Below the pieces are notes generated by a model. That model did no database searches. It worked only from the letters and a program-made list of their open reading frames with translations, and was not told where the DNA came from. A DNA stretch of 64,000 nucleotides from Acidobacteriota bacterium (GTDB lineage Bacteria > Acidobacteriota > JAAYUB01), in contig JAFGRT010000122.1 of the NCBI GenBank assembly GCA_016935015.1, positions 1-64,000 of the forward strand, given 5' to 3'. Below are positions 17,682-26,585 of the stretch, one piece after another. The position numbers were made by a program, and so were the translations under genes. Numbering within the stretch: the first letter of the stretch is position 1; each line of letters begins with the position of its first letter.

Positions 17682-19055
17682 TTATCGGTGTTCATCACGG
17701 CCGGAAAACTGCTGTAATTCAATAGGAAATCCTTCAGTTTGTATGGGATCCCGGCTGACGATCACGGTTTTTATACCCGCCAGGTATTTCCCGGCGAGAT
17801 AGGCGATGTCTTCACGAATCAGACCGTCCAGCTGATCCGGATAGTCGTCCAGGTAGCGGACACCCAGTCGATAGAATTCCGCGTGCACCAGCAGCTGGTT
17901 GCGCCGGGCCGCTTCCGCCCGCTGCGCCAGAAATTCTTCGACCAGATCATTCCTGGCGCCCAGGAATTCGGCCGGCGAGCAACCGCCCCTGATCAAATCC
18001 TGAACGGACTGGTGAATCGCGGAAGTGACCTCGCTGGCGGCGGCCGCAGGTCCGGCGGCGTTGATCAGAAAGACCCCGTTTTTGAGATGTCCTTCGCTCT
18101 CGGTGTCGATGACATATCCGTTCCGGGAACCGGCCGGTTCCACCAGCCGTTTCTGAAGGATGCGTCGCAGCACATGGAGGGCAGGGGTGTCATCATGCTT
18201 GACCGGCAGGGTCTCCGCGCCGACGGCGATACAGCACCCGTCGGTATCGCCCGTTTGCTGCAGGAGACCAGTCGGCGTTCCGGCCGGATCCGCCTTCGGG
18301 AAATTGTATTCCGGCGCTTCCTGCTTGGTCCACATGCCGAAAAAGCGGGTAGCGAACAGGCGGAAATCTTTTCCGGAGAGCGGGGAAGAAATCAGCAGGA
18401 TGGTGCGGTTCGGCAGGTAACACCGGCGGTAAAAGCGGATCAGGTCAGCCGCTTCGATAACAGACAGGCTGTCGCTGGTGCCGCGGGGCGGAAAAGCATA
18501 GGGTGATGGTTGCATCAGTACCTGGCGAAGTCGCCGTTGGGCCAGGTAGCAGGGCTGACGCTCAAGAGCCCGTATTTCGGCGATGACTTCCGTCTTCACC
18601 GGGCCGATAACAGCCTCGTCAAAATCAGCCGCCGGCAGAATCTCTGCCAAGGCTCGACCGGCGAAGGTCAAGTGTTCGACGGGCCCGGACAACCGGAAAA
18701 ACGTTCCGTCGGCGGTTACCCACGTTTCCAGCTGGACGGACGGCTGCTCCGCCGCCGGACGGTCCTGGGAGAAATCGAGGCGGATCCGCTCTCGCAACTG
18801 TTGGGCGACACAGCGGGCCGTCAGGTAGGCTGTCCCCTGTTTTTGCGGCGGATCGAACAGGGCGCCGTGCTTGAGGGCGATGTACAATTCGAACGAACCG
18901 GCCGTGTCGGGCACCCCGATGACGGTCAGGTCATTGAGCAAAACCTCCCGGCGGACCGCGGCGAACTGGCCGGAATCCTGCGCGGTGATGAAACTGACCG
19001 GCAGGATCGCTGCCAGGATGATCAATGCCGTGATGGGGGTCCGTCCGGTTATCAT
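17682..19055 (-). CDS. M16 peptidase-like protein, active site lost
   Basis: This 457-residue protein starts with a signal peptide (ALIILAAILPVSFITAQ), so it is probably periplasmic, and has the two-lobe M16 (pitrilysin/insulinase) fold. The HxxEH zinc motif expected after GTA is replaced by GTAYLTARC, so it cannot bind zinc in the usual way. It is probably the inactive partner of a two-subunit M16B system, but no active partner is in the window. The ATG at 19055 follows GGGAGGAAAC and is supported by the signal peptide; the open frame upstream is not coding in style. An extended -10 promoter precedes it. Confidence 0.75.
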   Translation of the reverse strand: MITGRTPITALIILAAILPVSFITAQDSGQFAAVRREVLLNDLTVIGVPDTAGSFELYIALKHGALFDPPQKQGTAYLTARCVAQQLRERIRLDFSQDRPAAEQPSVQLETWVTADGTFFRLSGPVEHLTFAGRALAEILPAADFDEAVIGPVKTEVIAEIRALERQPCYLAQRRLRQVLMQPSPYAFPPRGTSDSLSVIEAADLIRFYRRCYLPNRTILLISSPLSGKDFRLFATRFFGMWTKQEAPEYNFPKADPAGTPTGLLQQTGDTDGCCIAVGAETLPVKHDDTPALHVLRRILQKRLVEPAGSRNGYVIDTESEGHLKNGVFLINAAGPAAAASEVTSAIHQSVQDLIRGGCSPAEFLGARNDLVEEFLAQRAEAARRNQLLVHAEFYRLGVRYLDDYPDQLDGLIREDIAYLAGKYLAGIKTVIVSRDPIQTEGFPIELQQFSGRDEHR

Positions 19056-19086
19056 GCTCGTGTTTCCTCCCGATCTGATGGTTGCA

Positions 19087-19095
19087 ATTCTAGCA
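19087..19095 (-). promoter_or_regulatory. Extended -10 promoter for the M16-like gene
   Basis: The minus strand reads TGCTAGAAT, an extended -10 with one mismatch, placed so that transcription would start about 25 nt before the start codon. No convincing -35 is seen. Confidence 0.35.
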
Positions 19096-19336
19096 CAAAG
19101 GCACCGGAACGATGTCTGAATTGTTCCTTGCTGGATTATGGTCAAGAATGTGTAAAAATACAAGGGGCTGTCGTGATGAACCAAAACAGGCCCGGACACG
19201 ACGATCAGGGTCTGAGCAGAATCCCGCCCGGTGTCTGCGTTGCACCTGAGTGATTGTCTCTTCTGTCAGGATGTGAGGCCGCTGACTCGGGGATACGGAA
19301 AATTGAATGAGGTGTTAGAGTTAATGTAAAAAAACA

Positions 19337-19365
19337 TTGCATGACCCTTTGATTTCAGGTAGTAT
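19337..19365 (+). promoter_or_regulatory. Probable promoter for the 19.4-23.9 kb genes
   Basis: TTGCAT (19337-19342) and TAGTAT (19360-19365) are spaced by 17 nt. Transcription would begin near 19372, before the small ORF and the acidic protein gene. The remaining 19096-19390 stretch holds nothing else I can identify. Confidence 0.4.
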
Positions 19366-19390
19366 GAGAAAAACGTAGGTTGGTGATTTT

Positions 19391-19468
19391 ATGTCAGATA
19401 TTGTTCTGCTTGCTTTCATGATACTGATTTTGGTTGTCATTTTTTTCCTGCCTGTGAAATTGCTGTAG
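19391..19468 (+). CDS. Possible 25-residue single-pass membrane peptide
   Basis: A short frame from ATG at 19391 to TAG encodes a 25-residue peptide that is almost wholly a hydrophobic helix (MSDIVLLAFMILILVVIFFL, then PVKLL). It starts about 19 nt after a predicted transcription start. Its ribosome site (GGTGATTTT) is weak. Length and composition resemble known single-helix small membrane proteins, but coding status is unproven. Confidence 0.3.
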   Translation: MSDIVLLAFMILILVVIFFLPVKLL

Positions 19469-19528
19469 CCAAAGTCGGTTGCCGGACATAACGGACAGGA
19501 AATTCGGATTTTCTTCAGGAGTTTGAGC

Positions 19529-21571
19529 ATGAACCAAGGAGCAGAGTTCGAACATCAACTGGCCCGCCGGTTTCATAAACTGATTCAGGAATATGAGGCA
19601 AAGCTGAGATATGAGCTGGATGACCTGCGTGAACGCGTGCAGGCCATCGCCGAAGAATCGGAGAGCGAGCTGTTCGCCGACGCCACCCGGCAAGTCAGCC
19701 GGCATATGTCGGAACAGATCCAGGAAAGGATCCAGGATCTGCAGGAAAGCTACCGTGCGTCGAAAAGATGGCAGGCCGAATTTACCCGTCAGCTCCAGTC
19801 CATGTGCACAACCGTGACCCAGCGTGATTTTTTACAAAAGCTTTTGGATGTCGCCGCCATCATTTCCTCACGCAATATGTTGTTCCTGGTGAAGCAGGGC
19901 CGGATCCAAGGGTGGGATAGCCGCGGATATGCCGGTCTGCTGGATCAGAACAATATCCGCTCCTTTGCCCATCCCCTCACGGAAGATCCGTTTTTCAACC
20001 GGATATCCACCACCCGTGAAGTCAAGGTCCTGTCCACCCGCGATTTACCCGACAGCGAGGGATTTCTGGCCTATGCCTCGTTTGATTCACCGGCCCTGTT
20101 CCTCGCCTGTCCCCTGCGTCTGTTCGGCAGCCTGACCGCCGTGCTGGTTCTGGATGAAGAATCACTGAACACCAGCCGGGTCGACGCGAATTTAGCCCTT
20201 TTTCATCTGGCCATGATCTCCTCGACCTGGCTGGAGAATCTGGCCATGCGCAAGGGACTCGGTCTCGAAGCGATGCCCGTCCCGGCCGCCTTGCCGTTAT
20301 TGGATCAGGAGATCGACCACATGGTACTGGGCGCCCCGGAATGGACCGAAGAACGCGCCACTGCGGAGGAAGAATATCCCGAACCGGAGACGGACTGGGC
20401 GTCCGCTCCGGCTCTCGAGACGGAGCCGGAGGCGGAATCGTCCGTCGCGGACCACATGATGGTGGAAGAAGAAGAGGTCATCCAGGAGGAAGGCGCCGTA
20501 CCACCGGAATTCATCGAAGAAGAAATTCTAGAAGAATTTGCCGGAGAAGTATCCGCCGAGGAGCTCTATGAACCGGCCGTCGAGGAGGCGATGGAGCTCG
20601 ATTTCGCCGAGGAGGATATGGTCGAAGCGCCCCAGGGAATTCATGAACAAACCACTCCCGACATCGTGGTAGAAGAGGATGAAGCGGCCGACTCGGCGAC
20701 GGATGAAGCCTTCGTGGAGGAAGTCGCCGACGAAATACGGCTGGATGATCTGGACGATATTTCCGTTGACGAAGATATGGTGGAAGAGATCGAGGCGGAA
20801 GTGGGGGATTTCGCTGAAGAGGAAATTTCCCTGGATGAGGATGCATTCGACTGGTCCGGCCGCGAAGAGGTGGCGGCTTCGGCTGAGGCGCTGGAAGACA
20901 TGGCGATCGAGGAGGAAGTAGAAGAAATCGAGGCGCCGGAATTCGCCGCGGAAATGCCGGAGGAAGAACCCCTCGAAGAAGAACTTTCCGCCTTGGATGA
21001 GGATGAAGTCCTGCTGATGGAGGAGGAGCCATCGCCGGGAGATATTTTTGCGGCCGGCGAGGCAGTGGAAGTGGAACAGGCTCCGGCCGAGACTCAGGAA
21101 ATGTCGGAGATCACGGAGGATGAGGAAATTGTCCTCGAGGAGCGGGCGCTGGATGAACTGATCGAGGAGGAGAGCGGGGAAGCGACGGTGGAGGAAACGT
21201 TCGTCGCCGATCAGGATCACTTTGCGCCACCGGCGGAGGTGGCAGAGGAAGTTGAGGCCGGGCCTCTCTGGGAAACGGAGGAAGAGGAAAAACTCCACAG
21301 CGATGCCCGTCGATTTGCCCGCTTGCTGGTCTCGGAAATCAAGCTTTATAACGAGGAAGCCGTGGCCGAGGGCAGAATCAATAAGGACCTGTACTATCGT
21401 CTCAAGCGGGATATTGACCGCAGCCGCGAAATGTACGAAAAACGTGTGTCCGATGTTGTGGCAAGGAAATTTGATTACTTTCACGAAGAATTGGTCCGGA
21501 TTCTTGGGGAGGGCGATGTCGCCAAACTTGGCGGGAACTACCCGGGTCCGCAGGTTCGATCCGGGGAATAG
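19529..21571 (+). CDS. Large acidic protein with GAF-like domain
   Basis: This 680-residue protein of unknown function has a predicted N-terminal coiled coil (about 5-95) and a GAF-like sensor region (about 95-240, including LVKQGRIQGWDSRGY and ALFLACPLRLFGSLTAVLVLD). A very acidic, Glu/Asp-rich low-complexity stretch of about 320 residues (270-590) follows, then a conserved-looking helical C-terminus (about 600-670, with ARRFARLLVSEIKLYNEE). No membrane segments are seen. AGGAG precedes the ATG. It overlaps the start of the transglycosylase gene by 56 nt. The C-terminal segment may be the functional unit; the acidic linker may be an extended spacer. Confidence 0.75.
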   Translation: MNQGAEFEHQLARRFHKLIQEYEAKLRYELDDLRERVQAIAEESESELFADATRQVSRHMSEQIQERIQDLQESYRASKRWQAEFTRQLQSMCTTVTQRDFLQKLLDVAAIISSRNMLFLVKQGRIQGWDSRGYAGLLDQNNIRSFAHPLTEDPFFNRISTTREVKVLSTRDLPDSEGFLAYASFDSPALFLACPLRLFGSLTAVLVLDEESLNTSRVDANLALFHLAMISSTWLENLAMRKGLGLEAMPVPAALPLLDQEIDHMVLGAPEWTEERATAEEEYPEPETDWASAPALETEPEAESSVADHMMVEEEEVIQEEGAVPPEFIEEEILEEFAGEVSAEELYEPAVEEAMELDFAEEDMVEAPQGIHEQTTPDIVVEEDEAADSATDEAFVEEVADEIRLDDLDDISVDEDMVEEIEAEVGDFAEEEISLDEDAFDWSGREEVAASAEALEDMAIEEEVEEIEAPEFAAEMPEEEPLEEELSALDEDEVLLMEEEPSPGDIFAAGEAVEVEQAPAETQEMSEITEDEEIVLEERALDELIEEESGEATVEETFVADQDHFAPPAEVAEEVEAGPLWETEEEEKLHSDARRFARLLVSEIKLYNEEAVAEGRINKDLYYRLKRDIDRSREMYEKRVSDVVARKFDYFHEELVRILGEGDVAKLGGNYPGPQVRSGE

Positions 21572-23882
21572 TCGCCACCCCGTTTCAATCAGGTTCGCCT
21601 ATATCTTGTTACTATGCCTGTGTTGCGGTATTTCGCCGTGGGGAAAGTGCTCCGTTCCAATCACACCCCGGACCGATGGCCTCGCATGGTTGCAGAGGCA
21701 GATCGCCGCGGATGACGACCTGGCGTATCTTCAACAGATCCGGCAACGCATCCTGGATGTTCCCCTCAAAATTCAGCCAAAAATCTGGCGGCAGCAGCTC
21801 CGGGAGGCAGAAGCGGCCGGCTCATCCCGACTGGCCGGATTGGTCCGCCTCCAGTTGGCCCGGTTGTCCGAAGTCGATGCCGGACTGGAACCGGGACAGG
21901 GCCTGTTGCATCCATCCATATTCCGTGATACCTCACTTGGACTCGCCGCCCTGGAACGGATCAGGGAGGAATTGAACCGGCATCCGGATCGCTTTCCCGC
22001 TTTATGGGGGATTGTCAAGCGCAGAGATCTGCTCGATCCGTTGCTCTCGCTGGCCCATGAAGATTTTTTTGATCGGGCCATGGAACGGAAGGACGATGTC
22101 ACGGCCGGCGATATTGTGGCTTGGTCCCTGCACCGGCCGGAAGTATCGCCGCACTGGCGTTCCTGGGCCGAAGCCCGGCTGGCCCATCACCAGGGAAAGC
22201 GGCCCTTGGCGCTGGAAAAGCTCTCCGTTTGTCTCAGAACGGAGGAATGGACGACCTGGTGGCTGCGGGCGGAAAGTTTGGGGCGGGAGATACTGAAGCA
22301 AAATCCGCTGGAATATTTTTTATCCATCGACGATGCACGAAGGATCGGAGCCGGATTCCTCGCACAAAACCGCGACGCGACTGCCTGGCGCTGTTTCCAG
22401 GCGGTGCTCTCCCGTCAGAAGAAGCTCCCGGCTACTGATCCCATCTGGTTCCAGGCCGGTCTGGTCAACCGCCGGCTGGGGCATTTCAGCGTCGCCTTGC
22501 GATATCTGCGACGTTTCCAGACAGATAAAATGCCGCGAAAAATCGAATCGCTCAGCCTGCAGGCCATGTGCCTGCATCGACTCGGCCGCACGGCCGATTT
22601 CGAATCATTGATTGCGCGCCTGCGTCGGTTAGACCCCGCCCATGCGGAATATCTGCACCTGTTGCAGGCGGTGGCCTATGATGCCGAACTGACGGGCGAC
22701 AACGCAAAAATCGAGGAATATTACCGGGAGATCATGGCGCGCTATCCGGAGACCCTGCGCGGGACCGAAGCCTGCTGGAAATTGGCGTGGCAGGCCTATC
22801 GGACGGGGGATTTCAATGCCGCTGCGGAGCTGTTTTTGAAAACGGTCCGGCAGGACAGGGGCCTGGACTATGCGGTGGCTGCCCTATACTGGTACGGTGT
22901 CGTCCAGTTGCGCCGGAACGAACAGGAGAACGGACGGGGTGCGCTGGAATGCGTGGCCGGGCTCTTCCCCTACGGCTACTATGCCTCACTGGCCCGCGTC
23001 CGTCTGGCAGATCTTGCGGGTGAATATGACGCGGCGCTGGCGGCGCGTGTGGCCGGCGAATGGCAGTCCCTCCTGCTGTCCAGGCGCAGCGATCGGCCCA
23101 TGCCGCCCCTGGAGCACTGGTCACTGGTCATGGATGCGGCCATCCTGCGGCCGGTAGCCGAGGCATACGTTTGCGGTTTTCCCAAACATGCCTACCGTGC
23201 GCTCGTCGAGCTGGAAAAGCAAGTGGCGGCTCCGCTGCGAAGCGGCTACTATGAGTCCCGGGCGATCCTGGCCGGGCATGCCGATGATACCGCGGCCGTC
23301 ATTGCCGATTTCAACCAGGCCCATCCTGAGTGGAGCCAGGTATCCCTGGACCAGTTTCCCCGCGACATTTGGGAGATGATATTTCCGCGAAAATATCTGA
23401 CCGTGATCGAGAAGCAGGTTACCGGAGATAACATGGATCCCTTGCTCATTTTGGCGTTGATCAGGCAGGAATCCGCTTTCCGGGAGGACGCCCGCTCATC
23501 CGCCAATGCCTTGGGCTTGATGCAGTTGCTGACACGCACGGCCGCGGCCGAGATGCGGTTCCGCGGCAGTCGTCGCCGGATGGCGGTCAAGCTGCTGGAT
23601 CCTGATTATAACATTCAGGCCGGCTGCCGTCATTTGAGCGGTCTGTTGCGGACATTCGAGGGGCGCATCCCCCTGGCGCTGGCCGCTTACAACGGCGGCA
23701 CCCGCCGGGTCAAGACAACCTTTCAGCGCAACGAGTCCGACCTCGGTCTGGCGGAAATCATCGAACTGATCCCCATGAGCCAGACGAGGAATTACGTCAA
23801 GTACGTCCTGCGGAATTACAATTATTATTGCCTGCTGTACCGTGAAAAAGCCGCGGACTTCGCTGAGTTGTTCTCGGAATAA
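21516..23882 (+). CDS. Soluble lytic murein transglycosylase
   Basis: This 788-residue protein has a long helical N-terminal superhelix (TPR/Slt70 U-domain type, about 80-620) and a C-terminal SLT lysozyme-like domain. The catalytic Glu652 lies in IRQESAF, with ANALGLMQL and LALAAYNGG following. It cleaves peptidoglycan glycan strands, making 1,6-anhydro ends. The start is inferred: ATG at 21516 inside the preceding gene follows GGGAG and gives a basic stretch then a hydrophobic segment (FAYILLLCLCCGIS), so the protein is exported, possibly as a lipoprotein. A hairpin follows the stop. Confidence 0.85.
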   Translation: MSPNLAGTTRVRRFDPGNSRHPVSIRFAYILLLCLCCGISPWGKCSVPITPRTDGLAWLQRQIAADDDLAYLQQIRQRILDVPLKIQPKIWRQQLREAEAAGSSRLAGLVRLQLARLSEVDAGLEPGQGLLHPSIFRDTSLGLAALERIREELNRHPDRFPALWGIVKRRDLLDPLLSLAHEDFFDRAMERKDDVTAGDIVAWSLHRPEVSPHWRSWAEARLAHHQGKRPLALEKLSVCLRTEEWTTWWLRAESLGREILKQNPLEYFLSIDDARRIGAGFLAQNRDATAWRCFQAVLSRQKKLPATDPIWFQAGLVNRRLGHFSVALRYLRRFQTDKMPRKIESLSLQAMCLHRLGRTADFESLIARLRRLDPAHAEYLHLLQAVAYDAELTGDNAKIEEYYREIMARYPETLRGTEACWKLAWQAYRTGDFNAAAELFLKTVRQDRGLDYAVAALYWYGVVQLRRNEQENGRGALECVAGLFPYGYYASLARVRLADLAGEYDAALAARVAGEWQSLLLSRRSDRPMPPLEHWSLVMDAAILRPVAEAYVCGFPKHAYRALVELEKQVAAPLRSGYYESRAILAGHADDTAAVIADFNQAHPEWSQVSLDQFPRDIWEMIFPRKYLTVIEKQVTGDNMDPLLILALIRQESAFREDARSSANALGLMQLLTRTAAAEMRFRGSRRRMAVKLLDPDYNIQAGCRHLSGLLRTFEGRIPLALAAYNGGTRRVKTTFQRNESDLGLAEIIELIPMSQTRNYVKYVLRNYNYYCLLYREKAADFAELFSE

Positions 23883-23907
23883 CTTCGGCCGAACAGTCGA
23901 AATAAAT

Positions 23908-23932
23908 GGGGAGAGTGTCGAGCACTCTCCCC
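23908..23932. terminator. Hairpin between convergent genes
   Basis: GGGGAGAGTG at 23908-23917 pairs perfectly with CACTCTCCCC at 23923-23932 around a 5-nt loop. It sits between the convergent transglycosylase and RDD genes and could serve both strands, though T-runs are weak. Confidence 0.6.
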
Positions 23933-23950
23933 TCGTCGTTCAGGCGGATA

Positions 23951-24586
23951 TTATCCTTGCGCGGGCGGCGGGGGCGGAGGAGTCGGCGGCCCGGGCGGCG
24001 GCTGCGGCGCACTAGGCGCTGGTGGGGACGAAGGCTGGGCCGTGGCGGCCGGGGATTCGGCAACCACGCGCGTTCCGGCGAAAGTGTCTCCCCAGCGGAT
24101 TCCGTCGGGCTCCTTGGTGATGGTGATGATTTCCCAAATGATGAAACCGAGCACGGCAAGCGCAATAATCACTTGGAGCACCCATAAAATGAGGCCCACG
24201 ACTCCGGCCAGGCACGACACTGCCGACGGGAGAATGGCCCCGATGAAGCCCAGGAGATTTTGGACAAAAAGGAACAGATAGGGGACGGCAAACACGAAGT
24301 TCCGTTTGGCGGAGTGAGTGAAGCTCAGGGCTTCACCGCCGGCGGTGACGGTCTTGATCTTCATCAATTTTTTGCCCAGGCTGTTGCCACTGAAAACCAT
24401 GTCGCGGGCCAGAAAGAAACCCATCACTACCAGGGCTCCGATCACACTCAGTAATGCGCCGATGGCGGAGTGGATGAAAGCGAGGATCACGCTGAGAATG
24501 GCGAACACCACGTAAATGGCGAAAGCGATTAGAAAATCGATTAAAGCGGCAATAAAACGGTTTTTTTGCAGTTCGCTGTTGGTCAT
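23951..24586 (-). CDS. RDD family membrane protein with Pro-rich tail
   Basis: This 211-residue protein has four to five membrane segments in an RDD-type domain (about 8-165; the SLGKKLMKIK motif follows the second helix). It ends in a tail of about 40 residues made almost only of Pro, Ala and Ser. RDD proteins are small membrane proteins of mostly unknown function; some affect ion homeostasis. An AAGGAGT site precedes the ATG. Another RDD gene lies 36 nt upstream on the same strand, so the two form a unit. Confidence 0.75.
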   Translation of the reverse strand: MTNSELQKNRFIAALIDFLIAFAIYVVFAILSVILAFIHSAIGALLSVIGALVVMGFFLARDMVFSGNSLGKKLMKIKTVTAGGEALSFTHSAKRNFVFAVPYLFLFVQNLLGFIGAILPSAVSCLAGVVGLILWVLQVIIALAVLGFIIWEIITITKEPDGIRWGDTFAGTRVVAESPAATAQPSSPPAPSAPQPPPGPPTPPPPPPAQG

Positions 24587-24622
24587 ATAGATACTCCTTG
24601 CTGTAATAGTCCAGAGTCTGGA

Positions 24623-25021
24623 TTATCCCTTGATCACTTTGGTTTTGGCCCATTTGTCGCCGAAGCGCAAGTGGTGTTCATCAATAAAGACCATCACACC
24701 ATCCACGACACCGAAGACCGGAATCATGAGGGAGATGTTGCGAATCAGGGATTCATTGGTTTTGCACGGGGTATTGGTGTCTGAATTCACCACCCGTAAA
24801 CCCATCATTTTTTTGCCGATACTTCGCCCATCGTATAACGCATCACGCAATAGGGCATAGGCCAGCCCGGGCAAAATGCACAAGATGCTGCCGATAGTGA
24901 TGATGACGGCATCAATCAGATAGGCCCACAGCCGGTCAAGAGGTTCAGCGTCAACGATCTGTTCAGGGGTCAGAGGAATGTTTTTCGCCTCATCACCCAT
25001 CCAAAAACTTGGTTCTTGCAT
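24623..25021 (-). CDS. RDD family membrane protein
   Basis: This 132-residue RDD protein has a soluble start, the LDRLWAYLIDAVI first helix, a second helix, then the DGRSIGKKMMGLRVV motif and a third hydrophobic segment. It is compact and of the usual length. An AGGAGAAAT site precedes the ATG. It is the first of two consecutive RDD genes, about 80 nt downstream of the RNase P RNA gene on the same strand. Confidence 0.8.
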   Translation of the reverse strand: MQEPSFWMGDEAKNIPLTPEQIVDAEPLDRLWAYLIDAVIITIGSILCILPGLAYALLRDALYDGRSIGKKMMGLRVVNSDTNTPCKTNESLIRNISLMIPVFGVVDGVMVFIDEHHLRFGDKWAKTKVIKG

Positions 25022-25098
25022 AGGGATATTTCTCCTGTGATCATTTTGATCAATAATAATTAAAGTGGTTGTCGATGTCTAGTGGAATAATGAAAAAA

Positions 25099-25467
25099 CC
25101 GAAGTGGCGTGTAAGCCGGATTCTGTTCATTCCCTTTCGGGAACGGGCAAACATTCATCTGGGCTGTGGCTCACGTCGCAGCTCAAGCGGCCTACCCGAA
25201 TGCAGCGGCCGGGCCAGCCGGTGGCGCATTCCTATTTGGCCTTGCTCCGTGTGGGGTTTACCAAGCATCCGATGTTACCACCGGATCTGGTGGGCTCTTA
25301 CTCCACCGTTTCACCCTTGCCTGTGCCTGAAAAGGCCATCGGCGGTCTGCTCTCTGTTGCACTTTCCGTAGGGTCACCCCTCCCTCCTGTTAGGAGGCAC
25401 ACTGCCCTGTGGAGTCCGGACTTTCCTCCCTTCGCCGAACGAAGAGCGTTTGCCGCAGCCACTCCGG
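25099..25467 (-). ncRNA. rnpB: RNase P RNA, bacterial type A
   Basis: This is the catalytic RNA that matures tRNA 5' ends. On the minus strand the P1 helix pairs CCGGAGTGGC (from 25467) with GCCACTTCGG (to 25099). The conserved core is present: GAGGAAAGTCCGGACT (P4/CRII side), ACAGAGAGCAGACCGCC, AGGGTGAAACGGTGG with GTAAGAGCCCACC, and the 3' ACAGAATCCGGCTTA. Length is about 369 nt. A T-run directly follows the 3' end. The promoter at 25475-25503 fits the 5' end. Confidence 0.95.
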
Positions 25468-25474
25468 TAACAAA

Positions 25475-25503
25475 AAAGTACAAGAAAACGGCCTGTTTTG
25501 CAA
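25475..25503 (-). promoter_or_regulatory. Probable rnpB promoter
   Basis: On the minus strand TTGCAA (25498-25503) and TACTTT (25475-25480) are spaced by 17 nt and would start transcription at about the rnpB 5' end. The -10 is weak. Confidence 0.4.
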
Positions 25504-25566
25504 GCAGTTTCGTCCGAAATCGGGCCGGAGAGAAGGAAAAAAGCGGTATCCGCCGCCGCGGCGCGA

Positions 25567-25770
25567 TTATCTGAGTTTCACGGACAGGGATTTGCCCTTC
25601 TCCACGAAATCGATTTTATCTTCCTTCGCCAGCCAGCCGATCCCCTGCATGCACAGCGCATCGCCAGCCTCCAGCTCCTTCTTCAGCTTGGCCACGGTGG
25701 TCGTCCCGTGTTCATTTAGAAAGTGCCAGATCTTTCCGGCTACCTGGCCGATTTTATCCCGATACATCAT
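25567..25770 (-). CDS. Small winged helix-turn-helix protein (DUF2582-like)
   Basis: This 67-residue protein consists of one winged-helix domain: DKIGQVAGKIWHFLNEHG, then TTTVAKLKKELEA and a recognition-like helix GDALCMQGIGWLAKEDKI with a short beta wing (SLSVKLR). It resembles the small PF10771/DUF2582 group. Two adjacent ATG codons follow GGAGGAGGGAAT; I chose the first. It stands alone upstream of rnpB. DNA binding is likely but the target is unknown. Confidence 0.75.
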   Translation of the reverse strand: MMYRDKIGQVAGKIWHFLNEHGTTTVAKLKKELEAGDALCMQGIGWLAKEDKIDFVEKGKSLSVKLR

Positions 25771-25877
25771 ATTCCCTCCTCCTGGATGCTCACGTTGAAC
25801 GGGCAAAAATAGCAGTGAATTCCGTGATAATCAAGCAGATTTTCCTTATTCACGAATAACTAACCCCCCGGTAATTG

Positions 25878-25886
25878 TGCTATAAT
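25878..25886 (+). promoter_or_regulatory. Extended -10 promoter for the ECF sigma operon
   Basis: TGCTATAAT is a perfect extended -10, about 65 nt upstream of the sigma factor start codon. No clear -35 is present, and I could not identify an ECF-type autoregulatory motif. Confidence 0.45.
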
Positions 25887-25950
25887 TGCAAAAAAAGGGA
25901 ACATTTTTACCCTTCCGCTGGTCTAAATAGATAGAGCGAAAGGAGTGGAG

Positions 25951-26577
25951 ATGGCCCAACCGGAGTTACTATTGAAACGGCTATCGGAACAGGACGTTCT
26001 ACTCCCGATCCGTCAGGAAAAGATCCTGTTGGGGGAACTCGCAGATGCGATTACGTTCGAAGATCTCTTTATTGAATTCAGGAACCTGGTGTATAACATG
26101 TCCCTGAGGATGCTGGGCAACCATGAGGACGCGCTGGACCTGTCACAGGAAGTATTCCTGACCATCCATCGCAAGCTGCATACGTTTAAAGGTAATTCTT
26201 CACTAAAGACATGGATCTACCGTATAACAATCAATAAAGCATCGAACAGAATACGCTGGTGGCGCGTTCGTTGCAAAAAGGACACCATGTCCTTTCAGGC
26301 ACTGAACCATTCATCTTTGCAGCTGCTGAATCTGAAACAAAGTCGCCAAACGGAGACGCCCGAACAGAAATGTGCGGGTAATGAAACGAAGGAAATATAC
26401 CATCGATGTCTGCAGAAACTGCCTTTTAAGTACCGGGTCATCTTGGTGATGCGCGACCTGGACGATATGACCTACGAGGAGATTGCCGCCAGTCTCAACG
26501 TTTCGCTGGGGACGGTGAAAAGCCGCATCGCCCGGGGTCGGGAGCGGCTTCGGGAACTGGTGGAGAATTACTTGTAG
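25951..26577 (+). CDS. ECF RNA polymerase sigma factor
   Basis: This 208-residue sigma factor directs RNA polymerase to a dedicated promoter set. Region 2 (about 30-105) contains FRNLVYNMSLRMLGNHEDALDLSQEVF and the basic RIRWWRVRCKK. Region 4 (about 145-205) contains the helix-turn-helix MTYEEIAASLNVSLGTVKSRIARGRERLRE. This is the RpoE/SigW type. AAGGAG is well placed before ATG 25951. The next gene is a zinc-finger anti-sigma factor 8 nt downstream, the normal arrangement, so activity is probably controlled by a membrane signal. Confidence 0.93.
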   Translation: MAQPELLLKRLSEQDVLLPIRQEKILLGELADAITFEDLFIEFRNLVYNMSLRMLGNHEDALDLSQEVFLTIHRKLHTFKGNSSLKTWIYRITINKASNRIRWWRVRCKKDTMSFQALNHSSLQLLNLKQSRQTETPEQKCAGNETKEIYHRCLQKLPFKYRVILVMRDLDDMTYEEIAASLNVSLGTVKSRIARGRERLRELVENYL

Positions 26578-26585
26578 TGGGTGAC

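Noticed and set aside
20528-21484. Open frame antisense to the acidic protein, rich in Phe, Leu and Arg
   Set aside because: This composition is the expected complement of Glu/Asp codons; there is no start signal.
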